Assembly (NCBI GenBank): GCA_963797605.1
Contig: CAWCPX010000009.1
Location: forward strand, 310,001 to 374,000
Source: DASQPR01 sp963797605
Lineage (GTDB): Bacteria; Actinomycetota; Actinomycetes; Mycobacteriales; Micromonosporaceae
Direction: 5' to 3'
DNA length: 64,000 nucleotides
The position numbers and the translations under genes are program-made. The notes beneath the pieces are model-generated. The model made no database searches. It saw nothing but the letters and a program-made list of their open reading frames with translations, and had not been told where the DNA came from. Each line of letters begins with the position of its first letter. Positions within the stretch are counted from its first letter, which is position 1. Below, one piece after another: positions 1-8,222 of the stretch.

Positions 1-40
1 CGCCGAGGCAGATGGCCACCAGCGGTACCCATTTGCGCAT
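1..40 (-). CDS. MFS drug-efflux transporter, N-terminus only (partial)
   Basis: Only the first 13 codons are in the window; they read MRKWVPLVAICLG, after a purine-rich GGAAA box. A basic start followed at once by a hydrophobic helix of this kind is typical of DHA2 (14-TM) drug/proton antiporters. Such genes often stand divergent to a regulator, as this one does to the Lrp-type gene at 155. The family call rests on 13 residues and on context, so it is tentative. Confidence 0.45.
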   Translation of the reverse strand, partial: MRKWVPLVAICLG

Positions 41-154
41 GATGTTTCCTTTGTCTCGAAATTGGGTGACGTCTGACAGCCTGCGGCATGCCGATTGATT
101 TCTCTAACCAGCGCGCCCAACGTGGCGAATATCGACGGCGCATAGTCTGGCAGG

Positions 155-1162
155 GTGAATCTCGACACCGTGTTCACCGCGCTCGACGACATCGACTGGA
201 AGATCGCGCATGCGCTGCAGGTCGACGGGCGGGCGCCGTTCCGCCAGATCGGCGACGTGCTCGGCGTCTCCGACCAGACGGTCGCCCGGCACTACGCGAG
301 CCTCCGGTCGACCGGGCGGCTGCGTGTCGTCGGTCTGACCGATCCGTTCCGCACCGGCCAGACACCGTGGATGCTGCGCGTCCGGTGTACGCCCGACGCG
401 GCGGCCTCGATCGGTGAGGCGCTCGCCCGGCGTCACGACACGCGCTGGGTCACGATGACGACAGGCGGCACCGAGATCTGCACGATGGTGCACGCGGAGG
501 CGGATCAGGGCGAGGCGTTGCTGCTCGACACGCTGCCGCGTACGCCCCGGGTGGTGGGCATCGACGCGTACGCGTTCCTGCACTTCTTCTTCGCCCAGGA
601 GCAGAACCCGTTGACCCGCTCCGGCCCGCTGACGGCGCAGCAGGTCGCCGAACTGGCCCCGGCCGACGCGCCGAACACGCCGCAGACCGAGCCGGCCCCG
701 CCGTACCCGCTCGATGACGGGGATCGACGGTTGCTGGCCGCGCTCGCGCGGGACGGACGTGCCGCGATCGGCGATCTGGCGACCGTGACGACGTGGTCGC
801 AGACCACCGTGCGGCGCCGGATCAGCCAACTGCGCGCGAGCGGTGTGCTGTATTTCGACGTGGACCTGGCCTCGTGGACGCGATCCACGTCGTTTCGCGT
901 CGCGTTGTGGTGCGACGTGGAGCCGGGGCGGCTCGCGGAGGCGGGAGCGGCGCTGGCCGAGCATCCGGAGGTCGCGTTCGCCGGGGCGACGACGGGGCCG
1001 CAGAACGTGTACGCGAGCGTGCTCTGCCAGGACGCGCCCGCGTTCTACCGCTACCTGACCGGCGCGGCGGCGGCACTTCCGGGCGTACGCCGAATCGAGA
1101 CGGCCCTGCTGCACCGCACCCTGAAGGGGCCGAGCCCCGCGCGGTCGTCGACAGGCCAGTAG
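155..1162 (+). CDS. Lrp/AsnC-family transcriptional regulator, double-module form
   Basis: The protein has 335 residues, about twice the usual Lrp length. Two AsnC-type helix-turn-helix modules are visible: one at about residues 8-60 (DIDWKIAHALQVDGRAPFRQ and following) and one at about 187-240 (DDGDRRLLAALARDGRAAIG and following). Each is followed by an Lrp ligand/oligomerisation-like half. Tandem-module Lrp proteins are common in actinomycetes. I chose the GTG at 155, which opens directly into the first module. It is divergent from the MFS gene at the window edge, so it probably controls that exporter. The effector is unknown. Confidence 0.85.
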   Translation: MNLDTVFTALDDIDWKIAHALQVDGRAPFRQIGDVLGVSDQTVARHYASLRSTGRLRVVGLTDPFRTGQTPWMLRVRCTPDAAASIGEALARRHDTRWVTMTTGGTEICTMVHAEADQGEALLLDTLPRTPRVVGIDAYAFLHFFFAQEQNPLTRSGPLTAQQVAELAPADAPNTPQTEPAPPYPLDDGDRRLLAALARDGRAAIGDLATVTTWSQTTVRRRISQLRASGVLYFDVDLASWTRSTSFRVALWCDVEPGRLAEAGAALAEHPEVAFAGATTGPQNVYASVLCQDAPAFYRYLTGAAAALPGVRRIETALLHRTLKGPSPARSSTGQ

Positions 1163-1173
1163 CATCGATACCC

Positions 1174-1710
1174 ATGCGCAAGGTTGTGGTGTACGAGTTG
1201 CTGTCGCTCGACGGGGTCGCCGACGATCCGGACGCGATCATCGGCGACTGGGACGACGCGATGGACGCGAACCTCGCCGCCGTGATCGGGCCGCAGGACG
1301 CGGTGATCCTCGGTCGCCGCAGCTACACCGAGTGGGCGAACTTCTGGCCGGGTAGCGACGTCGAGCCGTTCGCGACGTTCATCAACGGGGTCGCGAAGCA
1401 CGTCGCCACGTCGACGCCCCTCGATCAGGATTGGGCCCGTGCCACTGTGATCGACGGCGGGTTGGCCGAATTCGTCGGCGACCTGAAACAGCGGCGCGGT
1501 GGCGACATCGGCGTCCAGGCCAGCATTTCGGTCGCGCAGGCGCTGCTCGCCGCCGACGTCGTCGATGAACTTCGGCTCGTGATCGCGCCCAGGGTCGCCG
1601 GGAACGGGCGACGACTCCTCGATGGGGTGCCGTCGATTCGGCTCGAAACGATCGCGAGCGAGACCTCGCCGATGGGGTATCTGCTGGTCGGTTATCGCGT
1701 CGTGCGTTAG
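1174..1710 (+). CDS. Dihydrofolate-reductase-like (RibD C-terminal domain) protein
   Basis: This 178-residue protein starts MRKVVVYELLSLDGVADDPD, the standard opening of the small RibD_C family, and has ILGRRSYTEWANFWPG in the nucleotide-binding region. The C-terminal VVDELRLVIAPRVAGNGRRL segment is also typical. Relatives are NADPH-dependent reductases of unassigned substrate; few are true dihydrofolate reductases. The ATG at 1174 lies 11 bp after the Lrp stop codon, so it may be co-transcribed with the regulator. The substrate cannot be read from the sequence. Confidence 0.85.
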   Translation: MRKVVVYELLSLDGVADDPDAIIGDWDDAMDANLAAVIGPQDAVILGRRSYTEWANFWPGSDVEPFATFINGVAKHVATSTPLDQDWARATVIDGGLAEFVGDLKQRRGGDIGVQASISVAQALLAADVVDELRLVIAPRVAGNGRRLLDGVPSIRLETIASETSPMGYLLVGYRVVR

Positions 1711-1726
1711 CGCCCTCCCTACGGCC

Positions 1727-2500
1727 TCACGACGGCTTCGTCGCGACCAGGGTGAAGACGGTGAACGCGGCCAGAAACGGCTCGGTGCGTCGGCGTTCGA
1801 GCCATCGGTTCGCCGCGTCGGCGTGGACCGCTCCGGACTCGACGGCTCGTGGCATCACGGTCGTCAGCTTGAGGATCGGTTCGGCGGCCGCGAAATCGGT
1901 GAAGACCACCGCCGTGGCCGCGACGTCGCGGACGGTCAGGCCGGCACCGATCGCCAGGCGGGGCAGAGCCCGGCCGATGGCACCGTTGCGGACAACCCGG
2001 GTCGCGACGAACCGCGTGTAGGCGCGGGTCGTCTCGGTGTCGAGATCGTCGACGACGAGGGTGTCCCAGTCGGGTTCGGTCACCGCGAGCCGGCCGCCCG
2101 GACACAGCACGCGGCGGACCTCCGCGAACGCGCGCGCCGGCTCGACGAGGTGCTGCGCGACCCGATCCAACCGGGCGCGGTCCACCGTGTTCGCGAGGAT
2201 CGGCAGCCGGTGCGCGTCGCCGAGGAGCACTCGGACCTGCGGTAGCGAGGTGGACCGACGTGCGGCTTCCACGATCATGACCGGATCCGCGTCGACACCG
2301 ATGACGCTGCCGGTCGTGCCGACCGCCTCGGCCACCGCGGTCAGATCGGTGCCGGGACCACAACCAACATCGAGTGCGGTTTGACCGGAACGCAGGTCCA
2401 TCGCGTCGATCATCCGCTGCTTGTGGGCACGCCCTGGTTCACTGCCGGCGGCGTGATCGAGGTAGGTCACCGAACTCTTGCGCAGGTCGTGGTCCGTCAT
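1727..2500 (-). CDS. SAM-dependent class I methyltransferase
   Basis: The 257-residue protein carries the SAM-binding motif I as LDVGCGPGTDLTAVAEAVG near residue 42, an acidic motif II region (VIGVDADPVMIVEAARR), and motif III/IV-like LPILANTVDRARLDRVAQHL. This is the Methyltransf_11 type, which acts on small molecules or quinone-like substrates. It is convergent with the reductase at 1710 and is followed by no coupled gene. The acceptor substrate is unknown. Confidence 0.85.
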   Translation of the reverse strand: MTDHDLRKSSVTYLDHAAGSEPGRAHKQRMIDAMDLRSGQTALDVGCGPGTDLTAVAEAVGTTGSVIGVDADPVMIVEAARRSTSLPQVRVLLGDAHRLPILANTVDRARLDRVAQHLVEPARAFAEVRRVLCPGGRLAVTEPDWDTLVVDDLDTETTRAYTRFVATRVVRNGAIGRALPRLAIGAGLTVRDVAATAVVFTDFAAAEPILKLTTVMPRAVESGAVHADAANRWLERRRTEPFLAAFTVFTLVATKPS

Positions 2501-2586
2501 CGTCCGATCCGATCACGACGATGTGGTGATGACGTGGAGACGATGTGCGGGTTCGGCGCGGACATGACGACCGGTCGAGTTCGGGG

Positions 2587-3756
2587 CTACATCGGACCGG
2601 TCAGTTCCTCGTCGGTCGGGTGGATGCCCCACGCGCGGTACTGGTCGATCAGGTGTTGCCGTTGTGCCGGGTCGGGTACGAGGCTCAGCGAGTACCGCAG
2701 TTTCAGGATCGCTGTCCGGCGTGTCTCCGGAGTCCACACGATGCCGCCGGGCGGCGGGTAGCCGGCGGTCTGCTGCGCGGTCTGCTGCTGAGCTCCCTGC
2801 TGTTGGGCGCCCGGTTGCGCTGCCCACTGCTGTTGGGCTGCCCACTGTTGCTGCGCGGCTTGCTGTTGGGCTGCCCACTGTTGCTGCGCAGCCTGCTGTT
2901 GAGCGGCCCGTTGTTGTGCCTGCGCTTGCTGGACGACCTGCCGGAGTGCGGCGGCCTGGCGCAGTCCGCCCCACACGCTCTGCCTCGACACGTTCTGGAG
3001 CAGCGCGTCGGCGGCGGTGCTGCCGATCAGGTTGGGTACGTCGTCCCACTGCATCCGTACGTCGGCGGGATCGTCGGCCGCGACGAGCGCCGAGTAGCCG
3101 GTGCCGCTGACGCTCCGTTGCTCCTTCGTGAGCTTGAACTTCTCGACGAACAGCGCGTAGGCGGGTCGGTCCACCGGATGCACGGACAGCACGGTCTCGC
3201 TGGTCACCGCGGTGCTCAGGATGTTGCCACCATGGGGATCGTTCGGGTCGGAGCGGCTTTTGGGCCGTTTGCTCAAGATGAAGACGTGGGCGCGCACGAA
3301 CCCGGGCGGCGGCGGGGTGTCGCGCAGGAACTCGCGAACCTTCCGGCGACGCTGCTCGGCCGGCGTGTTCTCCCAGTCGCCGTCGGCGGGTGTGTTGCCC
3401 ATCGCGGCGGCGACGCGACGCATGCCGGTGACGGCGTCGACCAGTGACGGATCACCGGCGGCGACGCGCTCGCGCATGCTCGGGATCGCGGCCCAGTTGA
3501 TCCGCAGACGGTCCGGCTGCTGCGGCGGAACCCACACCGGAATCTCCTGGCCGGGGACGAGCCACCGGTCCTCGGACGGCGAGAACGTCAGCGTGACCAT
3601 GCGAGGCCCGCCGCCCGCGTCGACGACGACCCGGATGAAGTTGTTGTGCGCGTTGAGCATGCCGAAAAATCCCTGCGGCGGCGCCTCGCACTGCACGACC
3701 AGCGCCGTCGCGTCGATCATCCCGTCGGGCCGCTCGCTGTTCCGTGACCTGGCCAC
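2587..3756 (-). CDS. Uncharacterised protein with glutamine/alanine-rich repeat tail
   Basis: The protein has 389 residues from the GTG at 3756, which follows an AGGGGGAGC ribosome site. The reading frame stays open upstream through a palindromic repeat, but that part looks non-coding. Residues 1-250 are globular, with no motif I recognise; a beta-rich N-terminus contains MLNAHNNFIRVVVDAGGGPR. Residues 280-345 are a low-complexity tract of AAQQQ, QWAAQ and GAQQQ repeats. A Pro/Gly turn and a charged C-terminus ending near YRAWGIHPTDEELTGPM follow. The layout resembles actinobacterial proteins with a disordered linker before a short C-terminal SHOCT-like module. The function is unknown. Confidence 0.7.
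   Translation of the reverse strand: MARSRNSERPDGMIDATALVVQCEAPPQGFFGMLNAHNNFIRVVVDAGGGPRMVTLTFSPSEDRWLVPGQEIPVWVPPQQPDRLRINWAAIPSMRERVAAGDPSLVDAVTGMRRVAAAMGNTPADGDWENTPAEQRRRKVREFLRDTPPPPGFVRAHVFILSKRPKSRSDPNDPHGGNILSTAVTSETVLSVHPVDRPAYALFVEKFKLTKEQRSVSGTGYSALVAADDPADVRMQWDDVPNLIGSTAADALLQNVSRQSVWGGLRQAAALRQVVQQAQAQQRAAQQQAAQQQWAAQQQAAQQQWAAQQQWAAQPGAQQQGAQQQTAQQTAGYPPPGGIVWTPETRRTAILKLRYSLSLVPDPAQRQHLIDQYRAWGIHPTDEELTGPM
2763..2935. repeat. In-gene tandem repeat coding for Gln/Ala/Trp tract
   Basis: Degenerate repeats of about 12-36 bp (core TGCTGTTGGGCTGCCCACTG and variants) lie inside the gene at 2587-3756 and encode QQQ/AAQQQW units on the minus strand. Unit lengths are multiples of three, so the frame is kept. 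This is where copy-number slippage would be expected. Confidence 0.8.
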
Positions 3757-3840
3757 GGCTGCTCCCCCTGAGTCGACGTCAACCCATGGTAGGCGCGCGT
3801 GCCCGGAAATCGAAGACGGTGAACACGTTCTCGCCCATCC

Positions 3841-3890
3841 TGACCTTGGCGAAAAACTGCAGCCCTGACGACACTTTCTCGCCAAGGTCA
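3841..3890 (+). repeat. Palindromic interspersed repeat A, copy 1
   Basis: A perfect 12-bp inverted repeat (TGACCTTGGCGA at 3841-3852, TCGCCAAGGTCA at 3879-3890) encloses a 26-bp core that includes ACTGCAGCCCTGACGACAC. The core is almost identical in copy 2 (4341-4392), in the same orientation, and is present in reverse orientation in copy 3 (46083-46129). Confidence 0.9.
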
Positions 3891-3922
3891 CGCCTCGTAA
3901 GATTCCGTACGGACGAATCGGG

Positions 3923-4369
3923 GTGGGAGTGCGAACACGCCTACGGAGGCTGCACGTCGACGGCCGGAGATTCGTGTGGACAGCGGAGATCCGTCATCTT
4001 CAGGGCGCGGCCGATTGTCATCGGTGCATTCGCCTGCGGATATGGGGCCGAGACAAGAACAGCCGGTGTGCGCAGGCCGACCTGCTGTCGAAGACCTGGC
4101 CGTCGCCGTACGGCGCGTGCGCGACCGATGACGCCTATCCGACACCGGCCGACGTACGGTCGGCCATCGCACACGCGCTCGCGACGGGCTGGGATCCGGA
4201 CGCAGCAGGCGGGACGCATGTGCTCTCGGAATCGGCAGCCGGCTCGGAGTGGGAGCTAGCGGACTTTCTCCTGACGGATCGCTTGCGGGATTCATCGGCG
4301 GCGGACCCGTCCGGGCGGGTCATCAGAGCCCACGCGCATCCCGACCTTGGCGAAAAACTGCAGCCCTGA
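3923..4369 (+). CDS. Conserved actinobacterial hypothetical protein between two repeat copies
   Basis: The protein has 148 residues from GTG 3923 (GTG 3929 is also possible). It reads as a real globular protein: an N-terminal beta-strand pair (HVDGRRFVWTAEIRH), a CHRC motif near residue 33, then LRIWGRDKNSRCAQADLLS and TWPSPYGACATDDAYPTPAD, and a C-terminal region ending near FLLTDRLRDSS. I recognise the pattern from uncharacterised actinomycete proteins but know no function. The last eight codons (DLGEKLQP) and the stop codon lie inside repeat A copy 2. The C-terminus therefore seems to have been supplied or altered by that element. Confidence 0.65.
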   Translation: MGVRTRLRRLHVDGRRFVWTAEIRHLQGAADCHRCIRLRIWGRDKNSRCAQADLLSKTWPSPYGACATDDAYPTPADVRSAIAHALATGWDPDAAGGTHVLSESAAGSEWELADFLLTDRLRDSSAADPSGRVIRAHAHPDLGEKLQP

Positions 4370-4392
4370 CGACACTTACTCGCCAAGGTCGG
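4341..4392 (+). repeat. Palindromic interspersed repeat A, copy 2
   Basis: A perfect 13-bp inverted repeat (CCGACCTTGGCGA at 4341-4353, TCGCCAAGGTCGG at 4380-4392) encloses the same core as copy 1, with one core difference (TTTC to TTAC). It lies exactly 500 bp after copy 1 in direct orientation. The outer stem pair differs (T-A in copy 1, C-G in copy 2) yet still pairs, which suggests that the stem itself is conserved. Confidence 0.9.
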
Positions 4393-4415
4393 CTTCCGTC
4401 GACCAAAATGGCGGC

Positions 4416-5255
4416 GTGGGAGACGTCGTGGAACTGCTGCGCTACCCGATGAAGAGCGCTCGGGGCGAACGTATCCGCAGCATGACCGTGGTCTCCGACG
4501 GTGTCGCCGGCGATCGCGTCTGGGCGTGTGTCGACGCGGCGGACGGCACGGTCGGCAGCGCCAAGCATCCGCGCCGCTGGGGCTCGCTGCTGCGCGTGGA
4601 TGCCCGGACGATCGCCGGGGCGGTGCACCTCACGGTCGGCGAGCGCCGGGCGGTCGCGGGTACGGATGCCGCCGACGCGGTGCTGACCTCGCATCTCGGC
4701 CGCCCGGTGCGGTTGACGCGGGTGCGGCCGGACGTCGTTCGCGTGCATCGGCTCATGCCCGACGACGGCGGCATGCGGCCCGAGTGGATGTCGGCGGCCC
4801 CGGGCGCGGAGATCGTGACCGAGGAGTCGGCGGCGCGCCCGGGTGGGCGGTTCGTGGATTTCGGTGCCGTACACGTGGTGACGACCGGTGCGCTCGACGA
4901 CCTCGCGACCCGGTTGGGCCGGCCGAAGGTGCCGGTGGCGCGGTTCCGGCCGAACCTGGTGATCCAGGCGCTCAAGGATCCCGAAGCGGGGGTGGAGTTC
5001 GAGGTCGGCGACGCCGCGTTCCGGGTGGTCCTGCCGACACCGCGCTGCATCGTGCCCGGCCTCTCCGATGACGCCGACGATGACAGGGACGACGACGCCG
5101 GCGACGCGACCGACCGTGCGCTGCTCGGGACGCTCGCGCGCGACTACCGGCGAGAGGTCGCGGGTTTCGGACGGGCGGCGTGTTTCGGCTTCTATTGCGA
5201 GGTGCTGCGGCCGGGCACGGTCGCGGTCGGCCAGCGCGCCCGCCAGGTCAGGTGA
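4416..5255 (+). CDS. MOSC domain-containing protein
   Basis: This is a 279-residue protein of the MOSC (molybdenum-cofactor sulfurase C-terminal) family. The N-terminal MOSC_N barrel is seen in VVELLRYPMKSARGERIRSM and VSDGVAGDRVWACVD. The MOSC part includes GRPKVPVARFRPNLVIQ and the PTPRCIVPGLSD segment, whose conserved cysteine ligates Moco in relatives. An acidic insertion (DDADDDRDDDAGDATD) is unusual. Relatives handle sulfur or molybdopterin transfer, or reduce N-hydroxylated compounds as mARC-type enzymes. The GTG at 4416 gives the normal family N-terminus; the frame is open upstream into repeat A but is not needed. Confidence 0.85.
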   Translation: MGDVVELLRYPMKSARGERIRSMTVVSDGVAGDRVWACVDAADGTVGSAKHPRRWGSLLRVDARTIAGAVHLTVGERRAVAGTDAADAVLTSHLGRPVRLTRVRPDVVRVHRLMPDDGGMRPEWMSAAPGAEIVTEESAARPGGRFVDFGAVHVVTTGALDDLATRLGRPKVPVARFRPNLVIQALKDPEAGVEFEVGDAAFRVVLPTPRCIVPGLSDDADDDRDDDAGDATDRALLGTLARDYRREVAGFGRAACFGFYCEVLRPGTVAVGQRARQVR

Positions 5256-5268
5256 CCGTAGCCGTGGA

Positions 5269-5282
5269 GTGAGCAGAGCAAG
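5269..5282 (+). repeat. Solitary half of the 123-bp element terminal repeat
   Basis: GTGAGCAGAGCAAG matches the first 13 bases of the right terminal repeat of the elements at 12911-13033 and 36486-36608. No left terminus is found nearby. It fills the short gap between two convergent genes. Confidence 0.5.
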
Positions 5283-5291
5283 GGCAGGAAC

Positions 5292-6104
5292 TCAAGCCAG
5301 ACCACTGGCCAGGTACGCCGACGTCGGCAGGGACAGCATGCCGCTCTGGTCTCGGTAGCGGGCGCTGATCCGGTCGTAGTGATGCTTCATCCGCGCGACC
5401 GTTTCGGGGTCGTGACCGGTCACGATCTGCCCGATCGTCGCGACGCCGTTCGCCGGGCCTTCCCACCACAGGTCCGCGTGGACCCGATGCTCCCAGGTCA
5501 GGGTGTCGGTGGTGACGTCGGTCAGACCGGCGCTGCGAAGCAGCGCTGCGAGCCCGGCGGTGGTCCGTTCGAAGTTCAGTCCGGCCGGCACGCTCGGGAA
5601 GGCGGTGCTCGGACGGGCCGCGGCCGCGTCGACGACCTCGTCCCACAGCGCGTGCAGCGGCGACGGTGGGTAGGGCCAGATCGACACGGCCACGCGGGCG
5701 CCCGGCTTCGCGACCCGCCGGAGTGTCTCGACCGCGGCCAGCGGGTCGCCGACGTGGTTCACGACGAAGTTCGCCACGACGGCGTCGAACGTGTCGGCGG
5801 GAAACGGCAGGTCGGGAAGGGTCGCGTGGTGGACGTCGGCGGTCGGAACCCGGCGGGACGCCATCTCGACCATGCTCGGTTCGGCGTCGACCGCCGTCAC
5901 GGTGGCGCGCCGGGCGACGGCGAGCGCGGCGACCGTGCCGGAGCCGGTGCCGGCGTCGAGCACCCAGGTGCCCCGGGTCACGCGGGCGGCGTCGAGCAAC
6001 GCGGGCGCGGGATGGGCGCAGAGTTTCGCGGTGCTGTTCTCGAACGCGGTAGCGCGGCCGGCCCACATGCGGCGTTCGTAGGCGTCGAACTCGGCCGTGG
6101 TCAC
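5292..6104 (-). CDS. SAM-dependent methyltransferase
   Basis: The protein has 270 residues from the GTG at 6104, which has a strong GAGGAGG site four bases upstream. Motif I is VLDAGTGSGTVAALAVARRA at about residue 46. An acidic motif II (VTAVDAEPSMVEMASRRV) and LPFPADTFDAVVANFVVNHV complete the Methyltransf_11 fold. The C-terminal half (WEHRVHADLWWEGPANGVAT) is typical of actinobacterial paralogues. The substrate is unknown. It is convergent with the MOSC gene. Confidence 0.85.
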   Translation of the reverse strand: MTTAEFDAYERRMWAGRATAFENSTAKLCAHPAPALLDAARVTRGTWVLDAGTGSGTVAALAVARRATVTAVDAEPSMVEMASRRVPTADVHHATLPDLPFPADTFDAVVANFVVNHVGDPLAAVETLRRVAKPGARVAVSIWPYPPSPLHALWDEVVDAAAARPSTAFPSVPAGLNFERTTAGLAALLRSAGLTDVTTDTLTWEHRVHADLWWEGPANGVATIGQIVTGHDPETVARMKHHYDRISARYRDQSGMLSLPTSAYLASGLA

Positions 6105-6187
6105 GGGGCCTCCTCGGCGCGGATCGTGCCGCCATGCTGCCGTCTGGAGCGGCGGTTCGCGCGCGATGACCGTACCAATGCGCGAAC

Positions 6188-6655
6188 TCAAGCCTTTGAT
6201 CTGCTCGACGTGAGCGTGCCTCGCGTGATCGGCTCGCCGCAACCGCGGCAGACCTGGTCGAACTCGAGGGTGTGGCCGCAGTCGTGGCGGAAGGTCGGCG
6301 CCGCGTCGGTGGTGGTCCATTTCTCGCCCCACTGCAGCAACGACATGATCACCGGGAACACTTCGCGGCCGGCCTGGGTCAGGTGGTATTCGAAGCGGGG
6401 CGGATGTTCGCTGTACTGCCGTTTTTCGACCACGCCGGCGCTCTCGAGGGTGCGGAGCCGGTCGGCGAGGATGTCGCGCGAGGCTCCGGTGAACCCGGCG
6501 ATCTGGCTGAAACGGTGCACACCGTAGCCCATTTCGCGGATCGCGAGCAGCGACCAGCGCTCGCCGAGGATCTCCAGCGAGGACGCGGCCGGGCATCGGC
6601 GCACGCCGACCGGCCAGTCGGCCATCACATCGAGGGAGGTGTCGTCCTTCATCAC
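6188..6655 (-). CDS. HxlR-family winged-helix transcriptional regulator
   Basis: The 155-residue protein shows the HxlR signature: CPAASSLEILGERWSLLAIR, RFSQIAGFTGASRDILADRL and LESAGVVEKRQYSEHPPRFE. The C-terminus carries a small zinc-knuckle-like region (HDCGH and CRGCGEPI). It is divergent from the MFS exporter gene at 6746, with a 90-bp shared promoter region, and is its likely regulator. HxlR proteins often sense quinones or thiol-reactive compounds. Confidence 0.9.
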   Translation of the reverse strand: MMKDDTSLDVMADWPVGVRRCPAASSLEILGERWSLLAIREMGYGVHRFSQIAGFTGASRDILADRLRTLESAGVVEKRQYSEHPPRFEYHLTQAGREVFPVIMSLLQWGEKWTTTDAAPTFRHDCGHTLEFDQVCRGCGEPITRGTLTSSRSKA

Positions 6656-6745
6656 GCCATCCTAGTCGGTTGTTCATTCCAACCTACTCCTGCTAGCGTG
6701 ATCGAGTCAGTTGGTAATCACAACACACTCGTGCCGGGAGCCCGC

Positions 6746-8179
6746 ATGACCGTCCTTGAGCAGACCCCCGCCGAGCATCGCCACGCCATGCGGGTGCTCA
6801 CGATCGGCAGTCTCGGCATGTTCGTCGTGTTCCTCGACACCACGATCGTCAACGTGGCGTTCGAGACGATCAGCCGCGACTTCCACACCACCACGGCGCA
6901 CCTGTCGTGGGTGCTCAACGCCTACAGCCTCGTCTTCGCCGCGATGCTGATCCCGGCCGGCCGGGTCGCCGACCGCTACGGCCGCAAACGCGTGTTCCTG
7001 ATCGGTCTCACCGGGTTCGCCCTGATGAGCGCGCTCTGCGGCGCCGCGCCGAACGCCGGCATCCTGATCGCCGGCCGCGCGCTTCAGGCCGTCTTCGCCG
7101 CGCTCGTCGTGCCGACATCGCTGGCACTGGTGCTGCCCGAGTTCCCGGCGCATCGGCGTCACGTCGCCGTCGGCACCTGGGGCGCGATGAGCGCCGCCGC
7201 CGCTGCCACCGGCCCGACAATCGGCGCTCTCCTGACCGAGTTCGCGTCGTGGCGCTGGATCTTCCTGGTCAACGTGCCGATCTGCGCCGTGCTCGTGTTC
7301 TTCGGTGCCCGGCTCCTGCGCGAATCCCGCGACCCGCAAGCCGAGGGCCTGCCCGACCCCCTCGGCGTCCTGCTGATCGCCGGCATCCCGGCCCTGCTCA
7401 GCTACGCGATCATCGAAGGCCCGACGTGGGGCTGGTCCGACCCGCGCGTCGTCGTCGGATTCGTGCTGGCCGCAGCGCTCATCCCGGCGTTCCTCTGGCG
7501 CTCGTCGGTCGCCGAGCACCCGGTCATGGACCTGACCCTCTTCAAGGTCCGCCAGTTCCGGCTGACGAACGCGGCCTCGCTGCTGTTCGCCACCGCGTTC
7601 TACGGCATGCTGCTCGCCAACATCATCTTCCTGCAGACCGGCTGGCACTACTCGGTGCTCCGGGCCGCGCTCGCCGCCGCTCCCGGCCCGCTGATGGTCA
7701 CCGCTGTCGCCCGCCCGGCAAGCAAGCTGGCCAGCCGGATCGGGTTCCGCCCGGTCCTGATCACCGGCGCGCTGCTCTGGACCGGCGCGCTGACCTGGTT
7801 CGCGCTCGGCGTCGGCAGTTCCCCGCACTGGGTGCTCCATTGGCTGCCGCCGACGCTGCTGATGGGCCTGTCCATCGGGCTGACGCTGCCGGTGCAGTCC
7901 GGCGCGGCCGTCGAGTCGTTGCCGCCAGCGCGTTACGGCGTCGGATCGGCGATCAACTCCAGCTTCCGGCAGCTCGGTGCGGTGCTCGGCATCAGCGTGT
8001 TCGTGGCCGTGCTGGGCACGCCGAGTCCGGCGACGGTCGTGTCCGCGTTCCACCACGTCTGGTGGGTGCTGGCCGCGATCGGCCTGGTCAGCGGCACCGT
8101 CCAGCTGCTGCCACGGTTGCGGCCGGCAGCCCCGGCGCCGGCCCTGGCGCCAGCGGAGAGCACACCCGCGCGGGTCTAG
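6746..8179 (+). CDS. MFS transporter, DHA2/EmrB-QacA type
   Basis: The protein has 477 residues from the ATG at 6746. Early motifs are FVVFLDTTIVNVAFETISRD (DHA2 motif D1), WVLNAYSLVFAAMLIPAGRV and ADRYGRKRVFLIG (motif A). About 14 hydrophobic segments follow, fitting a 14-helix drug/proton antiporter. It ends in an Ala/Pro-rich tail. The HxlR gene at 6188-6655 is divergent and probably controls it. The substrate is unknown. Confidence 0.9.
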   Translation: MTVLEQTPAEHRHAMRVLTIGSLGMFVVFLDTTIVNVAFETISRDFHTTTAHLSWVLNAYSLVFAAMLIPAGRVADRYGRKRVFLIGLTGFALMSALCGAAPNAGILIAGRALQAVFAALVVPTSLALVLPEFPAHRRHVAVGTWGAMSAAAAATGPTIGALLTEFASWRWIFLVNVPICAVLVFFGARLLRESRDPQAEGLPDPLGVLLIAGIPALLSYAIIEGPTWGWSDPRVVVGFVLAAALIPAFLWRSSVAEHPVMDLTLFKVRQFRLTNAASLLFATAFYGMLLANIIFLQTGWHYSVLRAALAAAPGPLMVTAVARPASKLASRIGFRPVLITGALLWTGALTWFALGVGSSPHWVLHWLPPTLLMGLSIGLTLPVQSGAAVESLPPARYGVGSAINSSFRQLGAVLGISVFVAVLGTPSPATVVSAFHHVWWVLAAIGLVSGTVQLLPRLRPAAPAPALAPAESTPARV

Positions 8180-8184
8180 GCGGC

Positions 8185-8214
8185 GTCCTGCCGGTCATCG
8201 GGAACCGGCAGGAC
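8185..8214. terminator. Bidirectional hairpin between convergent genes
   Basis: GTCCTGCCGGT (8185-8195) pairs perfectly with ACCGGCAGGAC (8204-8214) across an 8-base loop. It lies in the 43-bp gap between the convergent MFS and GNAT genes. There is no T-tract, as is usual in GC-rich actinomycetes. Confidence 0.7.
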
Positions 8215-8222
8215 ACGGCCGC

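Noticed and set aside
88..417. Small frames overlapping the Lrp gene start
   Set aside because: They are frame shadows of the regulator, without a ribosome site or protein-like composition.
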